Shown here: piece by piece, positions 15,312 through 23,229 of the stretch
Position numbering within the stretch: position 1 is the first letter of the stretch
Layout: the number at the start of each line of letters is the position of its first letter
From: Candidatus Nanoanaerosalina archaeon
Lineage (GTDB): Archaea > Nanohalarchaeota > Nanosalinia > Nanosalinales > Nanoanaerosalinaceae
Reading direction: 5' to 3'
Assembly: GCA_022729285.1 (NCBI GenBank)
Contig: JALDAI010000002.1
Coordinates: 1 to 26,746, forward strand
DNA: 26,746 nt
Notes under the pieces: generated by a model
Database searches by the model: none
Told to the model about the DNA's origin: nothing
What the model saw: only the letters and a program-made list of their open reading frames with translations
Made by a program: the position numbers and the translations under genes

Positions 15312-17474
15312 TCATATCTCCTCCCCAAGGTAAGGATCAAAGACGTCCTCTCCTTTTCTGTAAAACATTTTATAAACCAGTCTAACATCTTCAACTTCCG
15401 AATCAAAACGCTTTCTAGCTACCTTTAAAGCCTTTTTTTCAGAGAGTTTTTCATCTACGATACTTAGACCTTCTTTCTCAACAGTTTCAATCCCTGATTT
15501 GACAAAAGTTCTTGAGTCACTGTAAAGATTACCGTCTTTCTCAACCAGCCCTATCTCCTCAAGCTGTTCTAACATATTGTTGACTTTTGTAAGGGATAAA
15601 CCGGTTTTTCTAGAGATTTTACCCTTAGAACTAGGCGATTTCACAGCGTTTAAAACTTTTTCAGCAGTCTCAGTGATGCCTAAGTCCTTGTCAGATATTT
15701 CGCCGGTAACTCCGTCAACAGCTACCTCTCCTACCTTTAAAGAAACATGCCATATAGGGTAAAGAACTTTTTTACCATCATGGAACTTGTCGACCTGCAT
15801 AATGTTGACAGGAGGGCTGTAAACATCTACACCGTCTTTTATACTACTTAAACTGTTTTCAGAGCCTTCAGCCTCTTTATCAGAAGTTTTTTGTATGCTT
15901 TTTTCAGCAACTTCTTCATCTGGATCCTCTAATGTTTCAAACTCTTCCTCAACCTCTTCATCATCGTCCTCCTTAATCTTCACAAACTCGCCTTCATCGA
16001 AGCTGTCAGAAATTCCAGGAGCTTTCTCAGCTTTTTCAGATAACTTTTTCTCAGAACCTTCGTCTTCGCTTATGTCAAGATCAAGCGTCTGAGTTGAACC
16101 TCCGTGTAAGGACTTCCTAGGCCTTATATTAGTCAATATAGGATACTCCTTTCCTAAAACTAATCCTACACCGGTTTGAAGTCCAGTTATCGAGTTTTTA
16201 ACCTGACTTGTAACCCCTTCAAAGCTTTTAGCAATAGCTTTCAAATCGTTAGGATTTGTAACCCTTAGTATCAGCTGGGTGTTACACTGGGAAAGAATGT
16301 TTTTAGCAACGTTTGCAGGTCTCTGACTGATAACCCCTATACCTAAGCCGAACTTACGGCCTTCAGAGGCCACTTTTCTTAATATATCGGAGCACACAGC
16401 TTTGCCCATCCCTTTTTCAGGAACATAGTTGTGAGCTTCTTCTATAACCATGAAGAAAGGATCTAACTCCCCTCTTTTTCTCATCTCGAACATTTCTTTA
16501 GCCAGCTTGTAAACAACGATCTCCTGGTTCTCCGGATCAACCGCTCTAAGGTTTATAACTGACGCTCGACCTCTTTCAACTAAGTTGTGTAGCCCTGTAG
16601 GGTTTTCATCAAAGATACCCGACTCCTTAACCGTCTCCAAAATATTTACAAGGTTCCACTTAGCCTTTGAGTCCTGCTGCATACATTTCTCAATGACATC
16701 CTCAAAGTTGTACACATCCCTTTCTTTAAGATCTTTTAAAGCGGTGTAGAGAACTCCCATCTGGGAATTAGTAAGGTTTGTAGGAACCACTTGTTGTATC
16801 TCTTTAGCCGAAAGGTTTTTAGATGAGAAACCAAGCTTTTCAGCGTTTTCGTTAAGCTCAGTATTAGGAGAGAACTCTTTAACAGGGTAAGACTTCGGCT
16901 CCACCCCGAACCTTTCTTTCATCTCATCATTTAATTCATCGTTTTCAAAACCTATGCTTCCGTACTCTCCGTGAGGATCTATAACAACTACAGGGTATCC
17001 TTTCTCAACTAACTCCTCAACCATTACAGAAACCGTGTAGCTCTTACCGTAACCTGTTTTCGCTAAAACCGCAAAGTGTTTGTAAAGCTCTTCAGAGTCC
17101 AGAAAAATCTTTATATCCGGGTTTGTGACAAGGTGTCCGAGGTATAACCCGTTCTCATCGAGACCTAAAACATCTGATATCAAGGTCTGATCAGCATAAT
17201 AAACTATTGAATCTGGTTCTATGACCGATCTAGGCTTTTTCAACATACCTTTATAACGGTAGCCTATTATTGAGGCGCTTGCAACTGTTTTATACCTTTT
17301 AACACCGTCTTCTTCAAATGGTTTCTTCTCAACCTCGTTTATCTGTGCTAAAAGCCAATCAGCTTCTTCAGTGTTAGCTTTAACAGTAACGAAGTCAAAC
17401 TTCTCAACATCCCTATGCGCCTCGAAACGGAAGTTTTCCGTGTTCACAGCGCCTTCAACAGTACCTATCTCCAT
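15312..17474 (-). CDS. herA: HerA-type DNA translocase/helicase with long C-terminal extension
   Basis: Hexameric FtsK/HerA ATPase; relatives work with NurA, Mre11 and Rad50 in DNA end resection. An N-terminal beta-barrel (HAS-type) region spans about 1-115. Walker A is AKTGYGKS at 138-145, VVVIDPHGEYGS at 162-173 is a HerA hallmark, Walker B FFMVIEEAHNY is 340-350, and ISQRP is 382-386. The ATPase core ends near 455, about where HerA proteins usually end. The extra ~265 residues are an acidic linker (465-550), a strand module (about 555-593, LYPIWHV then DGVTGEI), a winged helix (about 600-655, ISRKTGLSLTKVNNMLEQL), and a second strand module (680-720, LVYKMFY then DPYLGEEI). No nurA, rad50 or mre11 neighbours. 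An ATAAAAAAT box precedes the ATG. Confidence 0.88.
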   Translation of the reverse strand: MEIGTVEGAVNTENFRFEAHRDVEKFDFVTVKANTEEADWLLAQINEVEKKPFEEDGVKRYKTVASASIIGYRYKGMLKKPRSVIEPDSIVYYADQTLISDVLGLDENGLYLGHLVTNPDIKIFLDSEELYKHFAVLAKTGYGKSYTVSVMVEELVEKGYPVVVIDPHGEYGSIGFENDELNDEMKERFGVEPKSYPVKEFSPNTELNENAEKLGFSSKNLSAKEIQQVVPTNLTNSQMGVLYTALKDLKERDVYNFEDVIEKCMQQDSKAKWNLVNILETVKESGIFDENPTGLHNLVERGRASVINLRAVDPENQEIVVYKLAKEMFEMRKRGELDPFFMVIEEAHNYVPEKGMGKAVCSDILRKVASEGRKFGLGIGVISQRPANVAKNILSQCNTQLILRVTNPNDLKAIAKSFEGVTSQVKNSITGLQTGVGLVLGKEYPILTNIRPRKSLHGGSTQTLDLDISEDEGSEKKLSEKAEKAPGISDSFDEGEFVKIKEDDDEEVEEEFETLEDPDEEVAEKSIQKTSDKEAEGSENSLSSIKDGVDVYSPPVNIMQVDKFHDGKKVLYPIWHVSLKVGEVAVDGVTGEISDKDLGITETAEKVLNAVKSPSSKGKISRKTGLSLTKVNNMLEQLEEIGLVEKDGNLYSDSRTFVKSGIETVEKEGLSIVDEKLSEKKALKVARKRFDSEVEDVRLVYKMFYRKGEDVFDPYLGEEI

Positions 17475-17492
17475 AACATCACATAACTAAAA

Positions 17493-17501
17493 ATTTTTTA
17501 T
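17493..17501 (-). promoter_or_regulatory. TATA-like box for herA
   Basis: Minus-strand ATAAAAAAT centred 23-24 nt upstream of the herA ATG at 17474. Confidence 0.4.
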
Positions 17502-17599
17502 CTACCGTTAATAATCTGAGCAGTCCGGTAACAGCTGTTTACAAAAAAACTATCTAAGTTGAAAAGGATTTTTAACAGTTAATCCTCAAATATTCTTTG

Positions 17600-18010
17600 A
17601 TGGACCAAGATATAAAATACTTGTTAATCATCCTGCTTATCCTAGTCGGAGTTTCTGCAGTTAATAACCTACTTATAACAGAAGAAAAAGCTCTTGACAT
17701 AGGTTTCTGCGATACATCTATTGATTGCGCAGGTTTTGAGGCAGGAGAGGTTTGTATAGGGTACAGGTACAGAGATACTGAATGTTACGATCCAGAAAAT
17801 GCAGAAGAGTACAGAAAAGCAGAAGCAAGGTGTAATGTACAGGCCTACAACTTGTGTGAGGACAACGATTTAGAAGGTACCGAGTGGGCGGATACAGCAG
17901 AGTTCAACAACAAAACATGTAACGAATGGTATAACGATTATGAGGAGTTCACATTACTTCCATGCGACGAGATGAGTCCATCAGCACATAAATGGGAAGA
18001 TATTAGGTGA
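17600..18010 (+). CDS. Cys-rich secreted or anchored small protein, unknown
   Basis: 136 residues from the ATG at 17600; a TTG directly before it is a less likely start. KYLLIILLILVGVSAVNNLL at about 6-25 is a signal anchor or signal peptide. The exterior has eight cysteines spaced through FCDTSIDC, EVCIGY, TECYDP, ARCNVQ, NLCEDN, KTCNEW and LPCDEM, enough for four disulfides, plus one NKT sequon; many aromatic and acidic residues. No known family recognised; it reads like a compact disulfide-stabilised domain. TTTTTAAC at 17570-17577 could be its promoter. Only 4 nt separate it from ndk, whose Shine-Dalgarno overlaps its stop. Confidence 0.78.
   Translation: MDQDIKYLLIILLILVGVSAVNNLLITEEKALDIGFCDTSIDCAGFEAGEVCIGYRYRDTECYDPENAEEYRKAEARCNVQAYNLCEDNDLEGTEWADTAEFNNKTCNEWYNDYEEFTLLPCDEMSPSAHKWEDIR
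18005..18010 (+). promoter_or_regulatory. Ribosome binding site of ndk
   Basis: AGGTGA ends 4 nt before the ndk ATG and contains the stop codon of the preceding gene, implying translational coupling. Confidence 0.65.
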
Positions 18011-18014
18011 TAAA

Positions 18015-18503
18015 ATGACAGAATACTTAGAAAGAACGTTTGTAGCACTTAAACCTGACGCAGTTCAGAGAGGAATAACCGGACAGATCCTCCATAGGTT
18101 GGAGAGAGCCGGTATGAGGCTTGTAGCTATGAAAATGGTTACAGCAGATGATGAGCTGTTGATGAAACATTACTCAGAACACGTAGACAAAGACTTCTAT
18201 GAAGGCTTGAAAAACTTTATGCAGGAAGGCCCTGTAATAGCAATGGTCTGGGAAGGAGTGAACGCTGTGGAAAACATCAGAAAACTTGTTGGAAGCACTT
18301 CACCGAAAGATGCAAGGCCTGGAACAATCAGAGGAGATTTTGCACACATGGGTTACGCACACGCAGACGACAAAGGAACTGCTGTAAAAAACCTTATCCA
18401 TGCTTCAGGAGAGAAAAAGGAAGCTTTGGAAGAAATCTCTCTATGGTTCACCGAGTCAGAGATCCAGGACTACACAAGATCCGACACAGCTCATGTAAGG
18501 TAG
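18015..18503 (+). CDS. ndk: Nucleoside diphosphate kinase
   Basis: Equalises NDP/NTP pools through a phospho-histidine intermediate. 162 residues: RTFVALKPDAVQRG at 7-20 (nucleotide-binding Lys), GSTSPKDARPGTIRGDFA at 93-110, and NLIHASGEKKEA at 126-137 with active-site H129. Between GDFA and NLIHAS there is HMGYAHADDKGTAVK, about 10 residues longer than the GR-NVIHGSDS form, and the terminal Ser/Asp is shifted; this longer form occurs in some archaeal NDKs to my knowledge. The start is fixed by AGGTGA. It is followed by a T-rich two-way terminator. Confidence 0.95.
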   Translation: MTEYLERTFVALKPDAVQRGITGQILHRLERAGMRLVAMKMVTADDELLMKHYSEHVDKDFYEGLKNFMQEGPVIAMVWEGVNAVENIRKLVGSTSPKDARPGTIRGDFAHMGYAHADDKGTAVKNLIHASGEKKEALEEISLWFTESEIQDYTRSDTAHVR

Positions 18504-18504
18504 G

Positions 18505-18539
18505 GTTAAAACCCCTTCCTCCAAAAAAACTTTTTTAAC
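18505..18539. terminator. Bidirectional terminator between ndk and the 18539-19378 gene
   Basis: GTTAAAA (18505-18511) and TTTTAAC (18533-18539) form an inverted repeat. A run of A7 at 18523-18529 serves the minus-strand gene and T6 at 18531-18536 serves ndk. Convergent genes on both sides fit a shared terminator. Confidence 0.5.
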
Positions 18540-19378
18540 TAATTAATCCTAGGTTCAGGGATACTGCTCTCTTCTTCAGAAAAATAAACAAAAAGCTTCT
18601 TAGAACCATAACTTTCAGGACAAGACTCTGCGAACTCAACCGGTATACTGCCTATATCAACACCGTTTTCAACACCTATCTGCCTGTACCTAGCATCTAA
18701 AACAGTTTCCTTGCTTTCTCCTCCACGTAAAATACCGGAACGACCTGTAAACTCTCTAGGCATGATATTAACATTTGATCCGTCCTCCAACTCACCAGGA
18801 TAAAAAATACATCCGTTTAAAGAAGGAACTCTGTACTCCCTTGAAAACAAAAAATTGTTAGAAAACTCTATATAACCTAAATTCTCTGATAAACCTTCCT
18901 CTGTAAAATTAACGGTTTCAGATAGTTCTAACCGTCTTTCCACATCTCCACCAAAAACATCTAACGCTACCAATCCTAAAAAGACTGTTAAAGAAATAAT
19001 CAGAGCGATCTTCAGAAACTTTTTATTCATAAAGCTCTTCTTAGCATTTACTAAATGTCCTAAAGACATCAAAAGAACAGATGACACGAATAAAATAATT
19101 AAAACCATGTTTTGAGATGGATCAAACCTCGATATCCCGTAAACCACAGCTACAATGTATGAACCTGCTGATAAAATGTATAAGAACTTGCCTAGATCTT
19201 CCGAATGGAGATAATTGCCTGAAAGGAAGAAAGCTGCTGATAAAACTCCTAGAAGTAGAATTCTTACAGTAGGCGATAGCTGGAATACGAACTGTTGTGA
19301 GAAATAAATTAATGTTACAACTCCTAAGAGAGCTCCGAAAAAGTATAGAACATTTGAACTATCAAAGTCTAATGCCAT
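18539..19378 (-). CDS. Membrane protein with extracytoplasmic C-terminal domain, unknown
   Basis: The 279 residues start with about five hydrophobic spans (roughly 9-28, 38-57, 64-82, 89-109, 119-142), then a soluble domain (145-279). A short positively charged NAKKSFMNKK loop between spans four and five suggests a cytoplasmic loop and an outside C-terminus. The domain has two cysteines (NGCIFYPG, ESCPESYG), one NFT sequon, and strand-like stretches; it ends in SIPEPRIN. No family recognised. The ATG at 19378 is the only sensible start. The 5-span plus domain plan resembles small surface-sensing or assembly proteins, but that is only a shape comparison. Convergent with ndk. Confidence 0.75.
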   Translation of the reverse strand: MALDFDSSNVLYFFGALLGVVTLIYFSQQFVFQLSPTVRILLLGVLSAAFFLSGNYLHSEDLGKFLYILSAGSYIVAVVYGISRFDPSQNMVLIILFVSSVLLMSLGHLVNAKKSFMNKKFLKIALIISLTVFLGLVALDVFGGDVERRLELSETVNFTEEGLSENLGYIEFSNNFLFSREYRVPSLNGCIFYPGELEDGSNVNIMPREFTGRSGILRGGESKETVLDARYRQIGVENGVDIGSIPVEFAESCPESYGSKKLFVYFSEEESSIPEPRIN

Positions 19379-19433
19379 AAAACTTTTTTAATAAAGACAT
19401 ATTATAAACCTATTTTATTTCTGTTCCGAAAAA

Positions 19434-19922
19434 TTACTTGATACCAACCATCTTTACATGGAACCTTACAAAATTAGCGAAAGAAGAGTAAACCCCTTTC
19501 TCAAGCTCAAACTCCGTTGCTTTAGAAGCTTTAAGCGAGTGCTTAGCGAGTTCGTTCACTAAGGAGTAAACTTTGTGTATATCGAACTGCTCATTACTTT
19601 CAAAAACATCATTAAGGATACTAACCCCTGAATAAACGTTGTTTAGCGTTTTCATAGCATTTTTCCTTAGGTAAACATTTAGACCTGAACCAACTATTTT
19701 TTTGTAAGCTCCATCAGGAAGCATAAGTTCAAAGTCTTCCATATACTCTCCCTCGCTCCCATTAACTTTCTTGTCAACCATACTGTGAATAAAAGAGACC
19801 TCAGAGTTGACTTCTTGCAAAACCTGTCTGTGGAACTTGTAAAGCGTTACCATCTTTACCAGGCCGACAGTGAGAAGCGTAAAAACCGCTCCGGTTAAAA
19901 AGCTTAACAAAATACTTAACAT
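19434..19922 (-). CDS. Single-span membrane protein with cytoplasmic helical domain, unknown
   Basis: About 162 residues from the ATG at 19922, chosen because AAGGTG lies 9 nt upstream; a GTG at 19934 sits inside that site. A strong hydrophobic span lies at about 2-26 (ILLSFLTGAVFTLLTVGLVKMV), then LYKFHRQVLQEV and a mostly helical domain: FELMLPDGAYKKIVGSG, LNNVYSGVSILNDVF, YSLVNELAKHSLKA. No Cys, unlike its surface neighbours, so the soluble part probably faces the cytoplasm. No family recognised. It lies between tRNA-Asn and the membrane protein at 18539-19378, 55 nt upstream of the latter; both point leftward. Confidence 0.75.
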   Translation of the reverse strand: MLSILLSFLTGAVFTLLTVGLVKMVTLYKFHRQVLQEVNSEVSFIHSMVDKKVNGSEGEYMEDFELMLPDGAYKKIVGSGLNVYLRKNAMKTLNNVYSGVSILNDVFESNEQFDIHKVYSLVNELAKHSLKASKATEFELEKGVYSSFANFVRFHVKMVGIK

Positions 19923-20037
19923 ATATAACAACACCTTGGAAACAAATTTTTAGTTAATGGCATAAAATAATTTCCTCTCCGATTTTACTTTTTTCCTTAC
20001 ATCTATTAAAGAAAATACTTTTGTTGAAAAGTTGAAG

Positions 20038-20141
20038 CGCCGGGGGCAGGGCTCGAACCTGCGGCCACCGCGTAACTGTCTTTTTTTAAACAGATAAGCT
20101 AAGTTAACAGCGCGGCGCTCTACCTACTAAGCTACCCCGGC
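20038..20141 (-). tRNA. tRNA-Asn (anticodon GTT) with 31-nt intron
   Basis: Mature length 73 nt after splicing. Acceptor GCCGGGG/CCCCGGC is perfect, D arm GCTTAGTAGGTAGAGC, anticodon stem CCGCG/CGCGG with loop CTGTTAA (anticodon GTT), T arm GCAGG-TTCGAGC-CCTGC, discriminator G at 20038. CCA is not encoded. The unspliced gene looks like it has a broken anticodon arm until the intron at 20074-20104 is removed. Confidence 0.95.
20074..20104 (-). other. Archaeal tRNA intron with bulge-helix-bulge splice sites
   Basis: Inserted at the canonical 37/38 position. The 4-bp central helix CTGT (exon 1) with ACAG (intron 3' part) is flanked by 3-nt bulges TAA and TTA, cut between the second and third bulge bases. 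The outer helix is the anticodon stem; an inner CTT/AAG stem closes an A/T-rich loop. Substrate for the tRNA splicing endonuclease. Confidence 0.88.
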
Positions 20142-20170
20142 AACCTTTCTAACAAAACAACACAGTTAAA

Positions 20171-20180
20171 ATTTATAAAT
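20171..20180 (-). promoter_or_regulatory. TATA box of tRNA-Asn
   Basis: ATTTATAAAT, a perfect palindrome, is centred about 34 nt upstream of the tRNA 5' end, implying a short 5' leader for RNase P to remove. Confidence 0.6.
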
Positions 20181-20262
20181 CTGATTTTTTCTACCCAATT
20201 ATTCTGACAAAACCCTTTTTTAAGGCATATTCAAAAAAGTTTGTAACTATAATATAATTTCT

Positions 20263-22056
20263 ATGGCCAACAATAATGAAAACCTGCTTAAAGAACAAAA
20301 GGAACGGATAGATAATCCTATAAAGAGACTAATAAAATACAGCCTGACCTATAAGAAAAAAATGGCTTTAGGTCTTTTAGCAGCAGTTATAGCTTCTGTT
20401 TTCGATCTTTTCCCGCCTTACCTTGTTAAAATAGCCATAGACGATGCCATAGCCTTAGGTAACAACGACCTATTATACATCATCGGAGGCGCCCTAATAG
20501 GAGTCTACGGTTTTAGATCTCTTTTCGACTACTTCCAAAACAACTTTTTATTCAAGTACGCACAGGACACAGTCTATAAATTAAGAGTAGATACTTACGA
20601 ACACTTACAGCAGTTATCGATAAGTTTCTTCCATGAAAACACAACAGGAAAGATGATGTCTAAGCTTTCAAACGACACAAACCGTTTAGAACGGTTTTTA
20701 TCACATACTTTGAGAGATATTGTTCGTAACTCCCTAATGTTTGTTTTAATAGGCGGAGTGCTTTTCTGGATGGACTGGAGATTAGCAGCTATCGCTATAT
20801 GGCCTATCCCTATAATCGGTTTGATGACATTGAAGTTCGCTAAAAAGATAAGACCAAAATGGGACGAGGTTAGAGAGTCTGTCAGCGACGTTAACTCCAA
20901 GTTAGACGAGAATATTTCAGGTATCGAAGTGATAAAAGGATTTGGAAGAGAGTCTTACGAAAAAGAAAGAGTTGAAGATGTGAGTAACAAGTATAGAAAC
21001 ACTAACTTCGAGTCCATAGATATGTGGACGAAGTTCTTCCCGGCCTTATCATTCCTTATCTCACTAGGATCCGTACTGATAATATTTTTCGGAGGAGGAC
21101 AGGTAATCGAAGGCACAATATCCCTAGGTATCCTAGTAGCATTTAACGGATACATCTGGAAGTTTTACAACCCTGCTAAGATGCTTGGATGGTTAAGCAA
21201 CTCCTACCAAAGAGCTGCAGCATCAGCTGCAAGAGTTTTCGGCATACTTGAGGAGCCCTTACAGATAGAGGACAAAGGAGAAGTACAGCTAGGAAGGGAT
21301 ACTGTAGAAGGAAGTATCGAATTCGAAGACGTCTATTTCTGTTACGACAGTACAGAAGAAGCCTTGTCAAACATCAACCTGAGAATAGAGCCTAAACAGA
21401 ACATAGCGCTGGTAGGTGAGAGCGGTTCAGGCAAAACAACTTTGACCAACATTTTGATGAGGTTTTACGAAGTTAACAAAGGCTCTGTTAAAGTTGATGG
21501 ACACGATATCAGAGATATTACGATGGCAAGCCTAAGGGACTCTATAAGCACGGTTTCACAGAACTCATTCCTTTTCAACGACACAGTTATCAACAACATA
21601 GGATACGGAAACCCTGATGCAACCGAGGAAGAAATAAAAGAAGCTGCTAAACTAGCAGCAGCAGATGAGTTCATAAACAAGCTTGAGAACGGCTACGAAA
21701 CAGTTGTAGGCGAGGACGGAGTAAGACTTAGCGGAGGACAGAAACAAAGGATTTCGATAGCTAGAGCGATACTAAAAGACTCTCCTATACTGATACTTGA
21801 CGAAGCAACAAGTAATGTAGATGCCATAACAGAGCTAAAAATCCAGAGCGCTATAAAGAACCTTATAAAAGATAGGACAGCGCTTATAATAGCGCACGAT
21901 TTAAGCACAGCAAGGATAGCTGATAAGATAGTGGCTATGAAAGATGGTAAGATAGTTGAGAAAGGCGATCATTACGAACTACTTGAAAAAGAAGGGTATT
22001 ACAAGAAGCTGTGGGATATTCAGACAAAGAAGGGTCAGGACGAGGTCTACTTCTGA
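20263..22056 (+). CDS. ABC exporter half-transporter (permease-ATPase fusion)
   Basis: A 597-residue type I ABC exporter of the MsbA/multidrug group that dimerises to move lipid-like or hydrophobic cargo outward. Six spans occupy about 30-310 (e.g. MALGLLAAVIASVFDLF, IIGGALIGVYGF, FVLIGGVLFWM). The ATPase has Walker A GESGSGKTT 385-393, Q-loop Q433, signature LSGGQ 489-493, Walker B ILILDE 509-514, and H-loop H545; both catalytic Glu and His are present, so an active homodimer is likely. Cargo unknown; surface-lipid flipping is possible but not shown. TATA-like A/T runs precede the ATG, with no clear spacing. Transcribed alone after tRNA-Asn on the opposite strand. Confidence 0.95.
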   Translation: MANNNENLLKEQKERIDNPIKRLIKYSLTYKKKMALGLLAAVIASVFDLFPPYLVKIAIDDAIALGNNDLLYIIGGALIGVYGFRSLFDYFQNNFLFKYAQDTVYKLRVDTYEHLQQLSISFFHENTTGKMMSKLSNDTNRLERFLSHTLRDIVRNSLMFVLIGGVLFWMDWRLAAIAIWPIPIIGLMTLKFAKKIRPKWDEVRESVSDVNSKLDENISGIEVIKGFGRESYEKERVEDVSNKYRNTNFESIDMWTKFFPALSFLISLGSVLIIFFGGGQVIEGTISLGILVAFNGYIWKFYNPAKMLGWLSNSYQRAAASAARVFGILEEPLQIEDKGEVQLGRDTVEGSIEFEDVYFCYDSTEEALSNINLRIEPKQNIALVGESGSGKTTLTNILMRFYEVNKGSVKVDGHDIRDITMASLRDSISTVSQNSFLFNDTVINNIGYGNPDATEEEIKEAAKLAAADEFINKLENGYETVVGEDGVRLSGGQKQRISIARAILKDSPILILDEATSNVDAITELKIQSAIKNLIKDRTALIIAHDLSTARIADKIVAMKDGKIVEKGDHYELLEKEGYYKKLWDIQTKKGQDEVYF

Positions 22057-22150
22057 TCCGCCTCATTTTTCCTGAGATAAAAATTATTTCTAAACAAGGA
22101 TTTCTCAACTTTTATTTAACTCCGGTTGTACATGTTTTCTGTGAACAGTT

Positions 22151-22582
22151 ATGGAAGGTAAAGAAAAAATCGGTTACCATAAAGGCGCTCTTGAATCACT
22201 TATAAACGAACAGAACGAGTTAGCAAGGCTTCTACAGATAGTTAACTCCCTTATTGAAAAGCATGCTAAAAGCCTTAAGGAGGAAGGAGTAAACATCGAG
22301 AAGTATATTGAGGAGATATCCCAGCAGAAGCAGGAGAAAGCACAAGCAGCAGCAGAACAAAGGAAACAACCGGTAGAAAAGCCTAGAGAAAAAAGAGCTG
22401 AGAGGAAAAGCGGTGGCGAAGAACCAAATAAAAGAGATAAACGTGATAGACCAAGAAGATCTAGGAAAAGAGACCAGGATTCAAGAGATGAAAGAAGGAA
22501 GCGTAGATCTAGGAGAAGAAGTTCTAAAAGCAGTTTAGAAGATGAAGAAGAGTTAGATGTAGACGATTGGCTGGAGGATTAA
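22151..22582 (+). CDS. Helical protein with Arg/Lys-rich tail and acidic end, unknown
   Basis: 143 residues in three blocks. Residues 1-60 form a probable coiled coil (GALESLINEQNELARLLQI, then SLIEKHAKSLKEEG). Residues about 60-128 are low-complexity and very basic, with Arg-Ser and Arg-Asp pairs (RRSRKRDQDSRDERRKRRS). Residues 129-143 are acidic and end DVDDWLED. The basic stretch is typical of RNA or DNA contact; the acidic tip could be an interaction tag. No signal or membrane span. A TTTATTTAA element at 22110-22118 gives a short leader. Its stop overlaps the rhomboid stop on the other strand (shared TTAA). No family recognised. Confidence 0.78.
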   Translation: MEGKEKIGYHKGALESLINEQNELARLLQIVNSLIEKHAKSLKEEGVNIEKYIEEISQQKQEKAQAAAEQRKQPVEKPREKRAERKSGGEEPNKRDKRDRPRRSRKRDQDSRDERRKRRSRRRSSKSSLEDEEELDVDDWLED

Positions 22583-23211
22583 CCCTCCATATACTCTTTC
22601 TCCCACTCCCTAATATCTCTCTCAGTCACAAATATTTCTTTCTCAACGTTTTCCTTATGTAAGGAAGGCTTTCTAAAAATTATGCCAACGATAAAACCGA
22701 AAAAAAGCCCGTAAAGATGTGCTTCAAACGCTATACCTGCGTTAGCCCCTATTGAGAGGTAGTTAGTTGTGAACCATAAAAGACCTACAACCCACATAGG
22801 AAGAGGCGCTCCCCAAAAAATACCTAGTTGTTTAGGCCTTAAAACCGCTAAAAACGATATAATCCCTGAAATTGCGCCTGAAGCTCCTAAAACTAGAGAG
22901 TTAGGATAATGTATAAACGCTGAAAGGTTAGCGAATAATCCTGCTGAAATGTAGAACAGTAAAAACTTTTTTGAACCGATATAATACTCTAAAAGAGTCC
23001 CGAAAATAGCTAGGAAGAACAAGTTGTTTATAAGGTGCATATAATCCGATACAGAGTGTATGAAGAACGAGGTGAAAATAGAGAAAAAGTTTGTAGGGAA
23101 CTTAGCAGCCCTAAAACCTAAAACCTGAGTTATTTCCGGCGCTATAAGCTGTAGTAGGTATATGAAAACCAGTATACAGCTTATCTTTATCGAGTAATAC
23201 TTATCCTCCAT
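22579..23211 (-). CDS. Rhomboid family intramembrane serine protease
   Basis: Cleaves transmembrane segments within the bilayer. 210 residues, six spans. HLINNLFFLAIFG at 59-71 is the conserved HxxxN region, GASGAISG at 109-116 carries the nucleophile S111, and EAHLYGLFFGF at 163-173 has the catalytic H165 with the GxxxG-type packing. Both dyad residues are intact. The short C-terminal tail is charged and cytoplasmic. It follows lysK by 18 nt and is likely co-transcribed; substrates unknown, possibly the anchored surface proteins in this region. Confidence 0.92.
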   Translation of the reverse strand: MEDKYYSIKISCILVFIYLLQLIAPEITQVLGFRAAKFPTNFFSIFTSFFIHSVSDYMHLINNLFFLAIFGTLLEYYIGSKKFLLFYISAGLFANLSAFIHYPNSLVLGASGAISGIISFLAVLRPKQLGIFWGAPLPMWVVGLLWFTTNYLSIGANAGIAFEAHLYGLFFGFIVGIIFRKPSLHKENVEKEIFVTERDIREWEKEYMEG

Positions 23212-23229
23212 TGTTCTCTTTAACCGGTT

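Noticed and set aside
20038..20141. Broken or pseudo-tRNA because of the interrupted anticodon arm
   Set aside because: Removing the 31-nt BHB intron restores a complete 73-nt tRNA-Asn with all stems paired.
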